Assembly: GCF_002234675.1 (NCBI RefSeq)
Contig: NC_019863.2
Coordinates: 3,028,609 to 3,092,608 of the forward strand
DNA: 64,000 bases
Source of the DNA: Oryzias latipes
Taxonomy: Eukaryota > Chordata > Actinopteri > Beloniformes > Adrianichthyidae
Direction of reading: 5' to 3'
The translations under genes and the position numbers were made by a program. The notes below the pieces were generated by a model that made no database searches, was not told where the DNA came from, and saw only the letters and a list, made by a program, of their open reading frames with translations. Below, one piece after another: positions 34,201 to 47,790 of the stretch. Each line of letters begins with the position of its first letter. Position 1 is the stretch's first letter.

Positions 34201-37200
34201 CGCCTCGCAGCAGCTTTCCTCTTCTTTCCCGCACCGTCTAAAACAGAAGTGACTTTTAGAATAATCTGCAAAAGAATCCATGTTCTAAAGCTCTAGCGTG
34301 ATTCATAGATTGGTCAGATCCACCAACCTTTCTTTGGCTTGAGTGCAGGAACAGCAGAGGAGAGAGCCAGCCTGTCGGAGCTTTCTCCATCAAAGTTGGA
34401 AACAGGAGGAACAAAGCCAGGCGTTTCTGCTCAACATAGGAAGGTTATCAGGAAAAGTACGTCTTTAATGAAGCAGGTAGGTTTGGGTTCTGGGCCGAAA
34501 AGAGACCTGCCAAAGCCTTTTCCAGCAGCGTCTGCAGGTACGTGATGTTCTGCAGTCGAGTCATGACTTTCATCTTCATCTCCGTTTCTGTTTGCTTACA
34601 GAAGGCATTCACAACCTGTGGGAGGAGCCTGCCTCAGTCCTGCTGGCTGTAATGAACCGAATGCTTGACGGCGACCTGCAGTTACCTCTCTGAACCAGTT
34701 GATGGCGTGGAAGAGTAGAGCGCAGAGGAAGTCCCTCTCCGCCTTAGACAGGCTCTCAACTTTCTCCACGACATCCATGTCTGCCAGGATCAGGGGGCAG
34801 CCTGCTCACGCAGCAAACCCCAAAACACAAAGACCGAGCGCTTTCAAGCCACAGACATCAACAAAAAGAGACGCAAACTTTCTTGTTTCCCTCACCCAGG
34901 AGGGCATCAATCTCCTCCAGGTCTCCCTGGTGCCGCTTCTCCTCGCAGAGCCTCAGGAGGCGAAAGAATGGAGACAAACACAGAGGAGAAACCCTCCTGT
35001 CAAGAGAGGAAGAAACGCTCAGGCTGTCAGCCATCAAAGCCACGCAGAAGTTCAACACACAAGAAATGAAGTGTAAAAAACAGCTGGGAAACATCAGAAA
35101 TGGTTTGAAGGTCACTGACTTCAGCGGCTTCTTGTCGTGGGTCAGCTCATCTCCTTTGCTTTGTGTGTCTTTGGCCAGTAGGGGCAGCAGGTTGATGGCG
35201 ATGCCTCCTTGACTCTCATCGTCATCCAGGTTATACATCACACGAGGTGGCAAAAGGAAAGAACTAAAGCAAACAGACGAGAGAATCACTAGTATCAGTA
35301 TCAGGATGAAAGTCCATGACCTTTAACCCAGTGGACGCCAACCTTCTTCTGGTCACGGGCTGGTTTCATGTCTCTGTGCGAGGGATGACGTTGGCATTTT
35401 AGCTTCCAGTTTCCCTTTAGGTAAACTTCATCCTAATCTTCTGTAAAACGTCTGCGGCTGATTTAAACTTTATCTGGACACTACACTTTGTGTAGGAACC
35501 ACTAAGGGGAGAAATATAATTTCCCTTTATCCATAACTGTCAACGTAGAAGCTAAAAATAATCAGACGCCGACTTCAGCCTCGTCCCACTTTGAACATGC
35601 AACGGATAACGGATAAACGGATAAATACAAAATACAAACATTCACTGAAATATAATCCACTGTTCAAGCAGCATCCTGTAACATTAGACAGCAACTACTG
35701 CAGTAAATCCATATTTGGAGTTTTTTGCTGTTAGATGCAGCTTTCTTTGTCCTTTGAAGTCAAAGGTCTGTTTCTGCATAAAGAAACTTTCCAAATAAGT
35801 TTGTTTTTGTCAACTTTGCTAGCTTGGGGGTTTAAATTTAGCGGTTGGTGCAGCCGCCTTAAGAAAGCAGCAGATCAGGCGTGAGCCTGTGTAGGTACCG
35901 TAACCATTCGGCCTGCAATTCCCGTTTGGGGTCCTTTCGACTGAAGATAACAGGATAACACTACGATTACCCCCACTTGGACAAACTACGTATCGTGGAG
36001 ATCTGCTCGGGATCTACATATTTTCATTTCATGTTTCCTTGTGTAACCTAAAGTTCTTTTCCCTCATAAGTTGTGTGACATTATTCTTTGTGATGTTTAT
36101 AGAGATTTTGCCACAACCCACTTAGTAAAAAGATCTGTGGCTGTTAAAATGAACCTGCTGCTCCACACGAGTGAACGTGTCTCTGCTGACAGAGCAGCTG
36201 GAGTCTCGTAGCTTCGTGTTTGCAGGCGGAGAAGGTGCTTTGTTATAGTGTTCGGTCCAGAGAAGGGTTCTGACCGCAGGCCGTTCGGCTGCTAATGGGC
36301 TTAATAATAATCATAACAATAATAAAAGCACCTTTAGAAGATGATCTTGCTCTATGTCGGAGCTCTGTTTGTTTACAACGGACCGCATAATATCTTTTTC
36401 TATGGTAGTATAGTAATTTTTCCAGACCAATCACTATCTGACACGTCATCGGACCAACGGACAGCCAATCACAATAGTCGAAGGACCCCGAACGGTTGTT
36501 GCAGGTCGAATGGTTATTGTACCTCCACCGGATGTGCTGGGGAGAATCCAGGAGTCAAAACCTCCTTCCGAACTAGAATATAAATGAAACAGGGAAAGTG
36601 TAGGCTGTCTTTTTTGGGGGGGACCAGTGCTACGACCCATCCAGTCCTTCAGCACTAACCCAGTTATATCCGGCCCAAGGTCCACCACAAAATCCTCTTG
36701 GAAATCATCCAGGACCCGACTTCCCATCATTTCCTGTCAGAGGGAGATCGTTTTAGAAGGTTTGTTTTTTCCCCCAATGAGGGAGTCACAAGTGAAGAGT
36801 CACTGAGGAAGAACAGCTCACCTGCACCTGTGGGTCCAGAGTGGAGCTCCAGATCAGGTTGGCCAGTTCGTCGTAGTACAGAGCTGCAGCTTCAGGAGAG
36901 CTCTCACTGCTGGACTTCACCAGCTCCATCAGCGCCGTCACCTGCAGCAGGAACACAAAGGAGGAGCGCAGAAACTGAAAGGAGAGTTTGTCCTGTCACC
37001 CGTGAGCGAGAAGCGGCTTCAGCAGAAGGGACAATGATCGGAAAACTCTGATCCGAAGAGTGGAGGAGGATGCTCCATATGCCGGAGGAGGTTTCCTTCA
37101 CAAACACAAACGATTTTCTGCCTTTTCTGTTAGAAATCTAGAATAGTTGATGGACATTGACTTGAGCTTCAGTCAGAACATCACAAAATCCTTCACATAA

Positions 37201-40200
37201 AACATCAACTAGACAATAAATACTCTTATGAATGCTTGATTCTGATTGGCTGCTGGGTGTGCATTAAAAAATTATAACGCTCCGGGAAAATGAACACACT
37301 AAAAAAGAAGTTCCTGTATCACTGCGCTGGCTACTTCAAAACAACCTTTAGCTTCATCATCTGGACAAAAACAGGCGGTAAGAGGAGAACTTTCTCTGTA
37401 CTGATGCTTTATTAGACCCATTATGATGATAAGCATATTTATCGCTTTCTTTGCCGCTTCAGCCGTCGCTGAGGTCGGCGTCGGCTCAACCGGTTAAGTG
37501 TGACAGCGCCACACCGCACAACAAATGTGGTCCACTTTTGTGAAAAAGTGATCCAAACCAGAAAAATGACAAGAATAAAGTACTAAATCTGGGCCAGTGG
37601 ATTCACTAAGTTATTGCATCCAACAGATCAGTGCTTGGATGCAAAACTACTTTCTCCAGCTAAACTCAGACAAGACTGAAGTCATCGTCTTTGGTCCACA
37701 GAAACAAAGTGTCAGCAGTTACCTGTGCTCTCTGTCTCTAAAACCTTCAAGTCACTTCAGAAACCTGGGGGTCATCATGGACTCTGACCTGAACTCTACC
37801 AGCCATATCAAGTCAGCAGCATTTTACCATCTAAAAAACATCGGCAAAATCCAACATAGTGTCAAAGTCAGACCTGGAGATACTTCTTCATGCATTTGTC
37901 TCCAGTAGGTTAGGTTACTGTAACGGCCTGCTCCCCAAACGAGCTGTAAAAGAGTAAATCAGTGCTGTGCTCAGGTCTCTGCACTGGCTTCCTGTAGCTC
38001 AAAGAATAGACTTTAAAGCAGCTCTGCTTGTTTACAAGTCTCTCCACATGAACCATCTTGGACTCTGAGGACCTCAGGGACCCCTCAGGGCCTACTGCGG
38101 GGGCCCAGAGTCGGGACTAAACAAGGGGAATCAGCGTTTCAGTCTTATGCAGCTAAAAGCTGGAACAGTGTCCCTGAGGTTGTGAGACCGGCTTCTACTG
38201 TGTTACGGTTCAAATCCAGACTCAAAACATTCCTGTTTAGCCGTGTGTGTACCTGAAGGGTCCTTATCCTCACCTCTCTTCCTTTTCTTTTCTCTTCCCT
38301 TTCTTTTAAAGTACATTTTATAATGAATATGTATGTTTTTAATCTTTGCACTGTTATGTCTTGTGATTTAAATACATTTTCCTGTTTGTGAAGCTCTTTG
38401 AATGACTTTGTGTACGTATTGTGCGATACAAATAAACTTGCCTTGCCTAAAAACTATTTAAATATGTATTTCTTTTGTAAGTGACCATGGTACCAGCGGG
38501 TTTCTTTGCGTCGGATGGTTGCTTCTGCAAAGTGCATTAATTCTGATCCTGCACACTTGGATGGCCGTTAACCCTTACTTAACACTTTATGTGGATTTTT
38601 GTTCATGTTTAGATCCAGAGTTTGCTCTTCGTTGCTGCATTTGTGTGACAGCCTGCAGTTCATTTCATTTCTTCCTCTCTGTAAACGCCTTTGACGTGTT
38701 CTGCTGCTGCACAGCCAAATCTGCTTGGGTCTGTGTGAAAACAACCATTCTCCCTGAGGAAAACTGCCGATTCAGCGGACGCCGTTTCTTTATCGGTGCT
38801 TGGAAGTGAGAAAAACACACGCATGAAAATCAAATAAAGGACTTTTTTTTTTTATTAGAAAATTAGCAGAACCTTCCTTACTAAAGACTAAAGTTCACAT
38901 TGCAAAACCACAAACTCTGACACTCACAAACAGTGAGTGATGCACTCGGAATGATGGCACAAAAATCCCTCCATTTCCTTCTGATGAACAATTTCCACGC
39001 TGCACAAACCTTGTCAGGCATAATCATGATTGAAAACCCGGGAAGGCTTTGAAAATCGATCAAAGGATGACTGGCGTTGGACTTTAACAACACTGAGACA
39101 CAAGTTTGAAAGTAAATGTAGTTTTTAAGACTAATGATCTTAAAATGTTTGACTCTAGTTTTACTTTAACATGATTACGGTCTAGAAAAAAAGGACAGTT
39201 GGACTGTTGTAGCGCTTCAAATCAGATTTTTCTGGGAGTAAATGAGTATATGCATCTAGTTTAAAGATAAAAATCTCTTTTATGAGCCATACATGCCCAC
39301 TTAGGACATAATTATTTTCAATTATCAGAGAAATATACCTTAAAATAAGTATTCATTCAGAACAAATTCTACAAGTTCCACCAGAAATGTTGTCCTTTAT
39401 AACAAGGGAGAAACATATTCTATTCAATTTCTTTACATGTTTTGAGAAGGAAACTTTTCCAGGGTTGCCATGTGATTTTGAAAGATTTAGTTGTTCTGCA
39501 AATAATAAAATCCTTCAGTAAAATCAAAAGGTTTGTGCCACAGATGTAATTTTTCTGCAACACACTAAAACAAATAACGATGGTTTAGAAGGACTTTTTT
39601 TTGAATCCGCTACAGGTGTTCTGGTGGGACGTATACCTGTCTGAGCGTCTCCTGGGACAGCGAGCCGTTCTGCGAGTCCGTCCCTTCAGACCTGTGATTG
39701 AGGGGACAGTATGTTGAAGACACACTGACTCTGACATGAGAGAACAAACACTAAATTATGGCTCTGTCCACATTGGAGGGCTGCGTTCTTCCTCGGTTCA
39801 AATGCAGCCGAACGAACACGGCCTTCTTTTTCTTGATTTCAAGGATTGGTCTGGTGCATCCGGGCCATTGAGATTGTCTGACAACAATGGCGGGCTGGAA
39901 GTTTGGATATAATATAAGCCAGGGAATTTTTGAGCCCCGTGCCGGGTTCACTACTCCTCTCTGTTGGGGACTCACGGTTGCTTCACGACGGGATGTAACC
40001 GCTGGAATTATCACAGACATTAACATCCGGCCAACGCCGCCCGGGAAGGACGCAGCCCTGGAATTTGGACACGCCCACAGACATTTCTGTGTGCGGTAAA
40101 TATCTGTTACCTGGCTCCCATGCTGCCTATAATCATGACTGCACCAATGATGCCGATCCGCTTGTACTTGGGCACAGTGCTGGACAGCTGCTTGCGGATC

Positions 40201-43200
40201 ACAATGTGCATGTCATCCTGGAGGGAGGGGGGTTAGGGTTACCATGACAGAAGGTGATCAAAGAGCTGAAGCTGAGCTGCTGTAGATGAGTGTGCAACAG
40301 TCTACCTGGATGTGAGAGCCTTGCTGCTGCTGCTGCCCGAACGCCAGTCTGCTTAGAAGCTGGAAAAGTTTTCGAATCTGCTGAGACGTCAGGTTGTCCA
40401 TGTAGTCCAAGATTCCCTGTCCAAACACCTGTCAGTCAAAACTAAAGCAAAACCGACGTGCTGCTCCAGCGTCACATCCATACCTTGACAAAAACGGCAT
40501 ACAGGGCCATTTCTGAGGGTTTCTCTGTCACCAGGCCACAGAGCAGCTCCAGAGCCATGTCCACCTCTCCACCCGCACCACTGCACACATGGGTCACCAG
40601 GGAGCCCACGACTTCCTGCAGGAAACCACGGAAACGATGAAAAGACGGGCTTCTGCCTAACAAAACAGGGTCTGAGGTCACACGTGACGGCACCTGCTGG
40701 CAGTACGAATCAAACGCGGTGAAAGAGCATCGGTACATGTGTCCACCAAAAGCCACCAGGCCGGGGTCGGGGGAACGCAGCAAACTCTGAGCGAGAGCCA
40801 GAATGGAGGAGAAGTATCCTCGCAGCACCTGCAACGTCACCAGAGGAGAGTAAAAGAGCCGTCCCGATGGAGGCTGCTGCTCCGATGGAGGCGTGCAGCA
40901 CCTGGACGTAGTCCCTGAAGGTCCTCTGCAGCAGCGGCTCCTGGATGAGGCCGGTCCTCACTTTGAGCTTCAGCATCCTCTCCGCCCCCCTGCGGCTCTG
41001 GTTGGCGTTGGTGGAGTGGAGGATGAAGAGCATCAGCAGATCGATGACCTGATGCAGAGACGACCACATTCATCCAAACTGGAGCTGCTACTGATCATAC
41101 ATGCACGTGAAAGCATGACAAAGCGTCTCCTTCCGGATGTCCTAAAACATCCCTGTTGCCTGGGAAACCTCCATATACATACTGAGCAGAAACAACTGCT
41201 ATGAACTCACCTTGTGCTCCTCCTCCTCCTCTACAGACTCTATGGCCTGATATGAGAACAGATTAAAAGTAAGGTTAGGCAAAAATCGGAAATTATTTAA
41301 AACACAGAAGTAAAAAACATTAACAAAAATCCATAGAAAAACATGAAGCTTTAGACATTTTCCCTTTAAAATGTGACCTTATAAAGAATTTGAGGTCAGT
41401 GCTTCTCTAAATCAATAAACTCAACAAACAAATGTTAAAAATATACATAAAACTTTCAAATAAATTAAAACAAGATTTTTTATGTGTGAAATTCAATTTT
41501 TGATTTAAAAAGAATTACTTACAAAATTAAATATATTTTAGATTAATCACGTTTTCTGTTTTATTTGAGGCCTAAAGAAGTTAGAATTATTAAATCATAT
41601 TTTATTTGTTTTGATTTTTCTTCACAATCTTAAAAAAAAAACAATTTATTTGTTTAAAAAAAATGGACGGTCCGGATTACTATCCAACCTTAAGCCAAGC
41701 CTCTGCAATGGTTTTCTGGAAGCGCACAGCTGACTTGATGCCGTCCAGAACCAGACTGATGCTGTCCTGGCTGCTGCTCGCTGCTGCTGCTGCTGCTGGA
41801 GCAGACCTGATGGAAAACAGCAAAAGAACAAATGAAGCCAGCTCTCATCTCCTTCAGAGGGAGCAGCTGAGCTGGAGTTGCATCTCACACTGCAGCTCTT
41901 TTAGTCTTCAGCAGAGTCTGAGAAGCCTGAAGCGCAGCAGGAAGCACGCACTGCTCCAGCTCCAGGTTTTTCCGGAGACTGCACACCACCTACGAAACAC
42001 AAAACAGTTCTGCAGAGACAACACCTAAGGAGGGAAATCCTACATTTGCTGACCGAGTACCTCACCTCGTATGCATCCGAGGATGAGACGGAGTGCAAAA
42101 TGAACTTGACCACGACGGGAAGGTCCTCCAGCTGCACAGCAGCCATCGTTGCCATGACAGCAGTCCGCACCTGAAACAGCCAACAGTTACAGGTCACAGC
42201 GCGGGCACGGACGCCAGCGTTCATGCGGGCCCAGCAAGGCGGAAATTCTACCTCTGTTAGTAATGAAGAACTGAGGTTGAGGCTGGAGAGGGCATCCAGG
42301 ATGGGGACGGTCAGCTGAGTGCGTTCCAGCAACAAACAGCTTCACAGAAAAAGAGAAAGACTGCGGTGAAAATGGCCTTTTTGGTGTTTTGGCATGTTCT
42401 AGTGCCGTTTTTCTGAGGATGGAGTACACTTGCATAAACAGAAAATTCCGTTCCAAATTACATTTCTGAGTATTTCTTTATTCAGATTGTTCTGAATCAG
42501 GATGAAATGAAAAAAAATCCGTTTGAAAAAGATCGTTTTTGTGATGTAGGAAATACGCTGAGCGGCCCACAAGCTCCTCTGAGCTGAATCTGGTTCCCAA
42601 ACGCTACGGCTGGATAGCTCCAACGCTGCTCGCCATTTTTGTTGCTCCGCCAATGTTGGGCTGGGTGTGTGAGGGGCTGTAGGCTAGCGGGAGGGCGTGT
42701 AACCAGAGAGCTCTCAGCAACAGGGAGGGGGAAGGGGGCGGCCTTACGCCACAGCACGGTCCCTCCAACAACCCTGAGGTGAATTTCTGATGAACTCCTG
42801 CCGCTCTGCAGAAACTACGTCCTAGAAAACGACACGGGTTTTTTGGATTTTGTCTAAAAATTACATCATCGCAATTTAAGGAGAATGCTTTGAAAATAGA
42901 AGAAAAGAGGCTCGGAGTGGGACGTTTAAACCTCCGCTTGAATCCTGGGTGGTCAGAGAGCGATACTCACTTGAGCTCTCTGCCGACATCGTTGTGCTGG
43001 GAGTCATCTAGTATCTCTGGTAAACTTGTGATGACGTCCCGCTGAACCTCTACAGGCGCTACTGACACAAGCTCCATGAGTTTCAGCGACAATCCCTGCA
43101 GGAGGAAACCGGAACGAGAGAGAAAACGCCCTTCAACGTCCACCTCAGCGCAGGTTAGTTTGTTATTTTTTTAGAACTTTGTTTGTTGAACATTTTACAT

Positions 43201-46200
43201 TTCAACAGACATACAGAGTGTTAAATGAGATGTTAGAACAAAAAAAACAAAAAAGACAGTCGAATGTCAGCCCCACCCACCCCCTTAAACAACCCCCAAA
43301 AGGCCAGGGCAGACACAAACAAACAAAAAAGGGGGATAAGTAAGCCACTTTGTCATTTAGAAATAATAAAGTATCTAATACAAAAAATAAATAATAATAA
43401 TAGTAAAATAAGTGAGAAAACCAGGGTAACAGCCTTAACCATTCGTTACACCGGCGCTCAGTCAGCCAGTGAGGTAATATCAAGGAGACCATGTGCTTCA
43501 ATCTGGAAGTGAGCACCTCAGCTTCTCAAGTTTGAGATTGTAGAGCACCTCAGGGACCCAGAGGACATGCGAAGGGGAACAGGGGGGGCTTCCAGTTCAG
43601 CAGGATTAGCCTGCGTGTTAATAGGGTGGTGAATGCAACGACTCGCTTCAGCATGTCAGCGGTTGGGGGAATACCAAACATTGCAGACATGTGATTTGGT
43701 GTGACGGCGTATCTATATGCTCTCCATAATGTGTCAAATAGATCTGACCACAGTGATCCGAGCACTGGGCATGACCAAAACATTTGGGCGTGATTAGCAG
43801 GAGAGGGGTGACATCAGCGCAGGTTGATTACCTTAGCATCCAGGATTCTGTCCAGCCACTTCAGCTGGTTAATGATCATTCTGGGAAAGCTGAGGCCTCC
43901 ATCACCAGTGCTGAGAAGTACAGCAGAAACGTAGATAAATCCTCCACAATAACAACAAAGAAACCCTAAAGTTATCAGAGGACTTCCTGACCTGTCAAGC
44001 ATGAACTCTGGGACTTTCTCAAGCAAAATGTTAATGATCAAAGTCTGCAAGGAAAGCAGACCAAAAATCCTTCTGAATAGTTCTGGTGGAGAAATGTAAG
44101 GTTTGGAAAACGTGGGAGTAAATCACAGACCTGTAGCATCTCAACGCCCAGCAACATCCGCAGCAAGCTCTCCTGGAAGGAGCTGGAAGAAAAACACGAG
44201 TCGCTGTGGTGACAAGAGCTGCAATGAAAGCCATGAACGTCCCCTTCACATGTCTTCAGGTCCAGTTTAGGAATTTTTAAGACCCTGCATATCTTTTCCT
44301 CTTTCGGCTTTTCCCATCATGGGTTGCCACAGTGAAACAACCTCTCAGTCGAGGAGGAGTTGCATGGTTAACTTGGCAATGTTTTACGCCGGATGCCCTT
44401 CCTGACGCAACCCTCTCAATTCATCCGGGCTTGGGATCGGCATAGAAGCAGAGAAGGGAACAGGGAGCAGCCCGGATTCGAACCCTGGTTTCACGGATGG
44501 AAAGTGCCACAAACCAGCACGAGCTAAACCGGCCCCTACAAGACGTTGCATATGAAAACTGAAAAGCAATTGATCTGCCGGATTCCCAGCCCTATGGACG
44601 GAGACAAAACCAAATCCTTGAATTTCAGAGCAAACCGTGTCAGTGACGGAGTGAGATCATGAATTACCGTTCAAATGTTAGTAATTAAATTACAATTACT
44701 AGAGTACAGAATCCCTCATTACTCACATAAACAGTTGGTTCTGACTTTGCCTCTTGCTTAAAGGAAACAGAACGGATTCTAATCTAAAAAAATGTGTACA
44801 CGCTAATGCAGAGTTGGAGATTAAAGTAAGATGACAAGAGCGGAAACATGACGAAAACGTCGAGGCGTTTAGTAACTGGAGATTTTCTGACTATTTCCAA
44901 TCTATTGAAAACAAAAGCAAAAAGCAGGACAGTTAGGTGCAAGTTGTGTCCTGGAGATGAACTGCTCTCCATTGCCCCAGAGCCAGTGAGCAACCGGTCT
45001 ATATACTATATGTAGGCCGCGACATAATGTACATCTTCTCATGTTCCTGTGGTGGAAGTAATGAGGCGGGGCTACAAAAAACCTGACTGCCCTTGTTTAG
45101 CCCTTTAATTGGAGTATGAGTAAAGTCATGTAATTGCTATTTCATCCCGTACATAAAGTAATCAATTACTCTTTAAAAGTAATTTACCCAACACTGATTC
45201 TTGTTTACTTCATTGTTCATTGAAGAAACTCACGGAATCTGGAAAACTTCCCTGTTCAGTTCCAGGTGTTTCTCTCTGAGTCACAGTGGTTGAAGTTTGG
45301 GATAAAGACGTTCTGGATCCATTTTAGCTCAGAGAATGGGATCGTTATAGGCTATGAATCGCATCGTCACCCATATTTTATGATCTGAATCAGGATTCAG
45401 ATCAATGGTTACAGCCCTAATGCAGAGAAATGCAGGTGAGAATAAAACAACTGTTGACGGGGCTTTGTAGAAGAAAACTATTTAAACTGATTATTGTCCT
45501 AAAGAAGTTGACGAATGCAGAAAGTGCACCTCCTCCTCCTCCTCCTCCTTTCTGATTTTCTTCTTCTCCTCCACTCATTTCAGCTGCTACATCTTCATCC
45601 TCACCTGCATCTTCTTCCTGAACAATCTTCCCTGCATTCTTCTTTTTTCAAATATAAACTACATTTTATGTCTATCATTGCATCAGGTTTTTATCTGGAA
45701 CTGTCAATCACAACAGAGAGCTGCAGGAATCATTTGTTGCTGTTCTTGTCCCGATGCAAACTAACCAACCTCCAGCCAGCACAGAAATCTGCCTCCTTGA
45801 TTGGGAATGAATTGAGCGACAAAGCACAACAAGTCTGAAGGTACCCTGTAAGTCCTGTTTGTTCGGGAAAGTGACAGAATTAGTGGATAAGGTGAAAGGA
45901 CAGAGCAACGTCATGATAAGTAACTAAAAACCTCATAGACGCTAAAATGAGGAGATAAAGAGCTGCCCGACTCACAGTTTTAGCGGCAGTTTGAGCCCGC
46001 AGCTGCTTTTGAATAAGTGTTAAAGCAGCAGAGAGCTGGGCCGACCTCCGGCAGATCTTCTACCGGTACCAGTACCGGGTGGTACCAGCTTCCTTTCAGC
46101 CCTGGTCACAACTAGCTTCTCACCGCCGTGTATTTTGCACGGAGCTGCAAGGCTGAAGTGGGTGCTTCTTCTTGTTCTTTCTATTAACATCAGTGGTTTG

Positions 46201-47758
46201 CATCCAGCATGATGGTGCATTTACTTACATAATAAAACTTTAGACCAGAAAAGGTTTCAATTGCACCACTTCTAAGATTTCAAAATTTAAGACTTTTTTT
46301 AAATGCCTTATTTCCAAATGATCAAATTCCCCTTTTTAAGACCCTGCAGGAGCCCTGTTTGTGTTTGAAAGCTCACCTGATGTGTCCGTCAGACGTTTGG
46401 GGGACGCATGGAAGGAGGCAGACCCTCAGAGTGTCAGGATTTTCAATGTGTGCCTCCATGCCGGTGATGAACTCCTGTATGATCTACGGAACAGTCCCGT
46501 GTGAGGAAGGTTGGTGTTTAAAGGGGAGTTGCAGGCGGCGTACTCACCGCGGGGAACTGAGGACTCCTCTGCAGCTGCTGCTGAATTCGCTTCTGGAAAA
46601 CCACCTGATCCACAGCTGGAGGACAGAGGAAGAGGAGGAGGAGGAGGAGTGAGGCACTGACTCTGGTTATCAACCTGCTGGACCTGAGAGTCTATTTACC
46701 AATTTCATTGGACTGAGCGTCGTGTTTTAAGGTGACCCCAGCCTTTCTTACAAAGACAGCAAAGACACTTTCATTTGTCTCCACGGCAACAGCCTCTTTG
46801 GCTTGTCGACCAGCGCTGCGGCCCTTTTTTGGTTCTGGAGAAAACAAAAAATAACGTCATCAAATGAAGCAGAGACACAACCTTTGAGAAAACAACACAT
46901 TTTTCTATTCTTATTTAGAAAATATGATATGGAATTAATTAATCCATTTTTTTGGTTTCTTGTTTTGTTTGTCAAGCATTTCGAGTTTATAAAATAAAGC
47001 TCCACTTCTGCTCGGTTGAAAGAGAAAACTTTACTTTATAAAGGCAAACCAAATTTGTTCCTGGTGGAATGGAAAAGATCGTTGGTTGTTCTTTCAAATC
47101 AAAGTAACCATTTTATGTTTGTTACCTGCTTATTAGTTTGTTAATGTCTTGTGCATATATATTATAAGGCAAAACGTAAACATGAGGTGTATGATGTCAT
47201 CCTAAAATGCTTATGCATAAACAGAAAAAGTGTCCAAAATAGTTGGCAATACAAAAGTACAAAGTAAATATCCATACTAAGTTGGCAGTAGAGGTACTTT
47301 ATGGGGTTCAATTCACTTCTGTTTGCACCATTTTTAATAATACGGAACAATTAGATTGGTATTGTTTTAGTAAATTTCTGTTTGCTTTAATCTTTCTTTT
47401 CATCTCATTTTTGTTGATGAAGTATTTGAATCTGTTCACGTTGGAATTAAAAAAAGGGAACCGATTCAGTGTTTTTGCTGTGATTTCTGGCCCAAGACGT
47501 TTCTACTTTCAACTGAAGCTTCACTATCGGAAAGACCGGAGTCCTTTGACTTAAATTAGACCAGAGTCCGCTCTGAAGAAAACTGTGGGTTTTTTTTTAT
47601 TGTCCTTGTGGCGTTTTTCTGATGATGGAGGACAAAGAAAACTAAGACTAAAATCACGTTTTTTTTCAGGTTTCTTTATTCAAATCGTTGTGAATCAGGA
47701 GCAAATGAAAAAAAATCCAGTTGGAAAGAGATGGTAATGTGATCTAAAAAATACACTT

Positions 47759-47790
<32 letters not shown>

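Larger units (their letters stand above)
28256..36941 (-). other. fancd2: fancd2 coding exons 20-42 (coordinates)
   Basis: In transcript order: 36822-36941, 36660-36733, 35120-35263, 34896-34996, 34686-34801, 34507-34615, 34328-34426, 34143-34237, 33909-34085, 33719-33835, 33192-33320, 32998-33116, 32313-32423, 32074-32204, 31877-31976, 31462-31584, 30741-30984, 30572-30610, 30410-30484, 30242-30316, 29973-30119, 29228-29329, 28256-28333 (stop TAA at 28256-28258). The start of exon 28 (34085) rests on a poor polypyrimidine tract and was chosen because it keeps the frame open. Confidence 0.87.

Noticed and set aside
38519..38809. A 96-codon Cys-rich ORF
   Set aside because: It lies in a fancd2 intron just after an L2 fragment, on the opposite strand to the gene. 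The Cys and Phe richness reflects composition, and no known domain was recognised.
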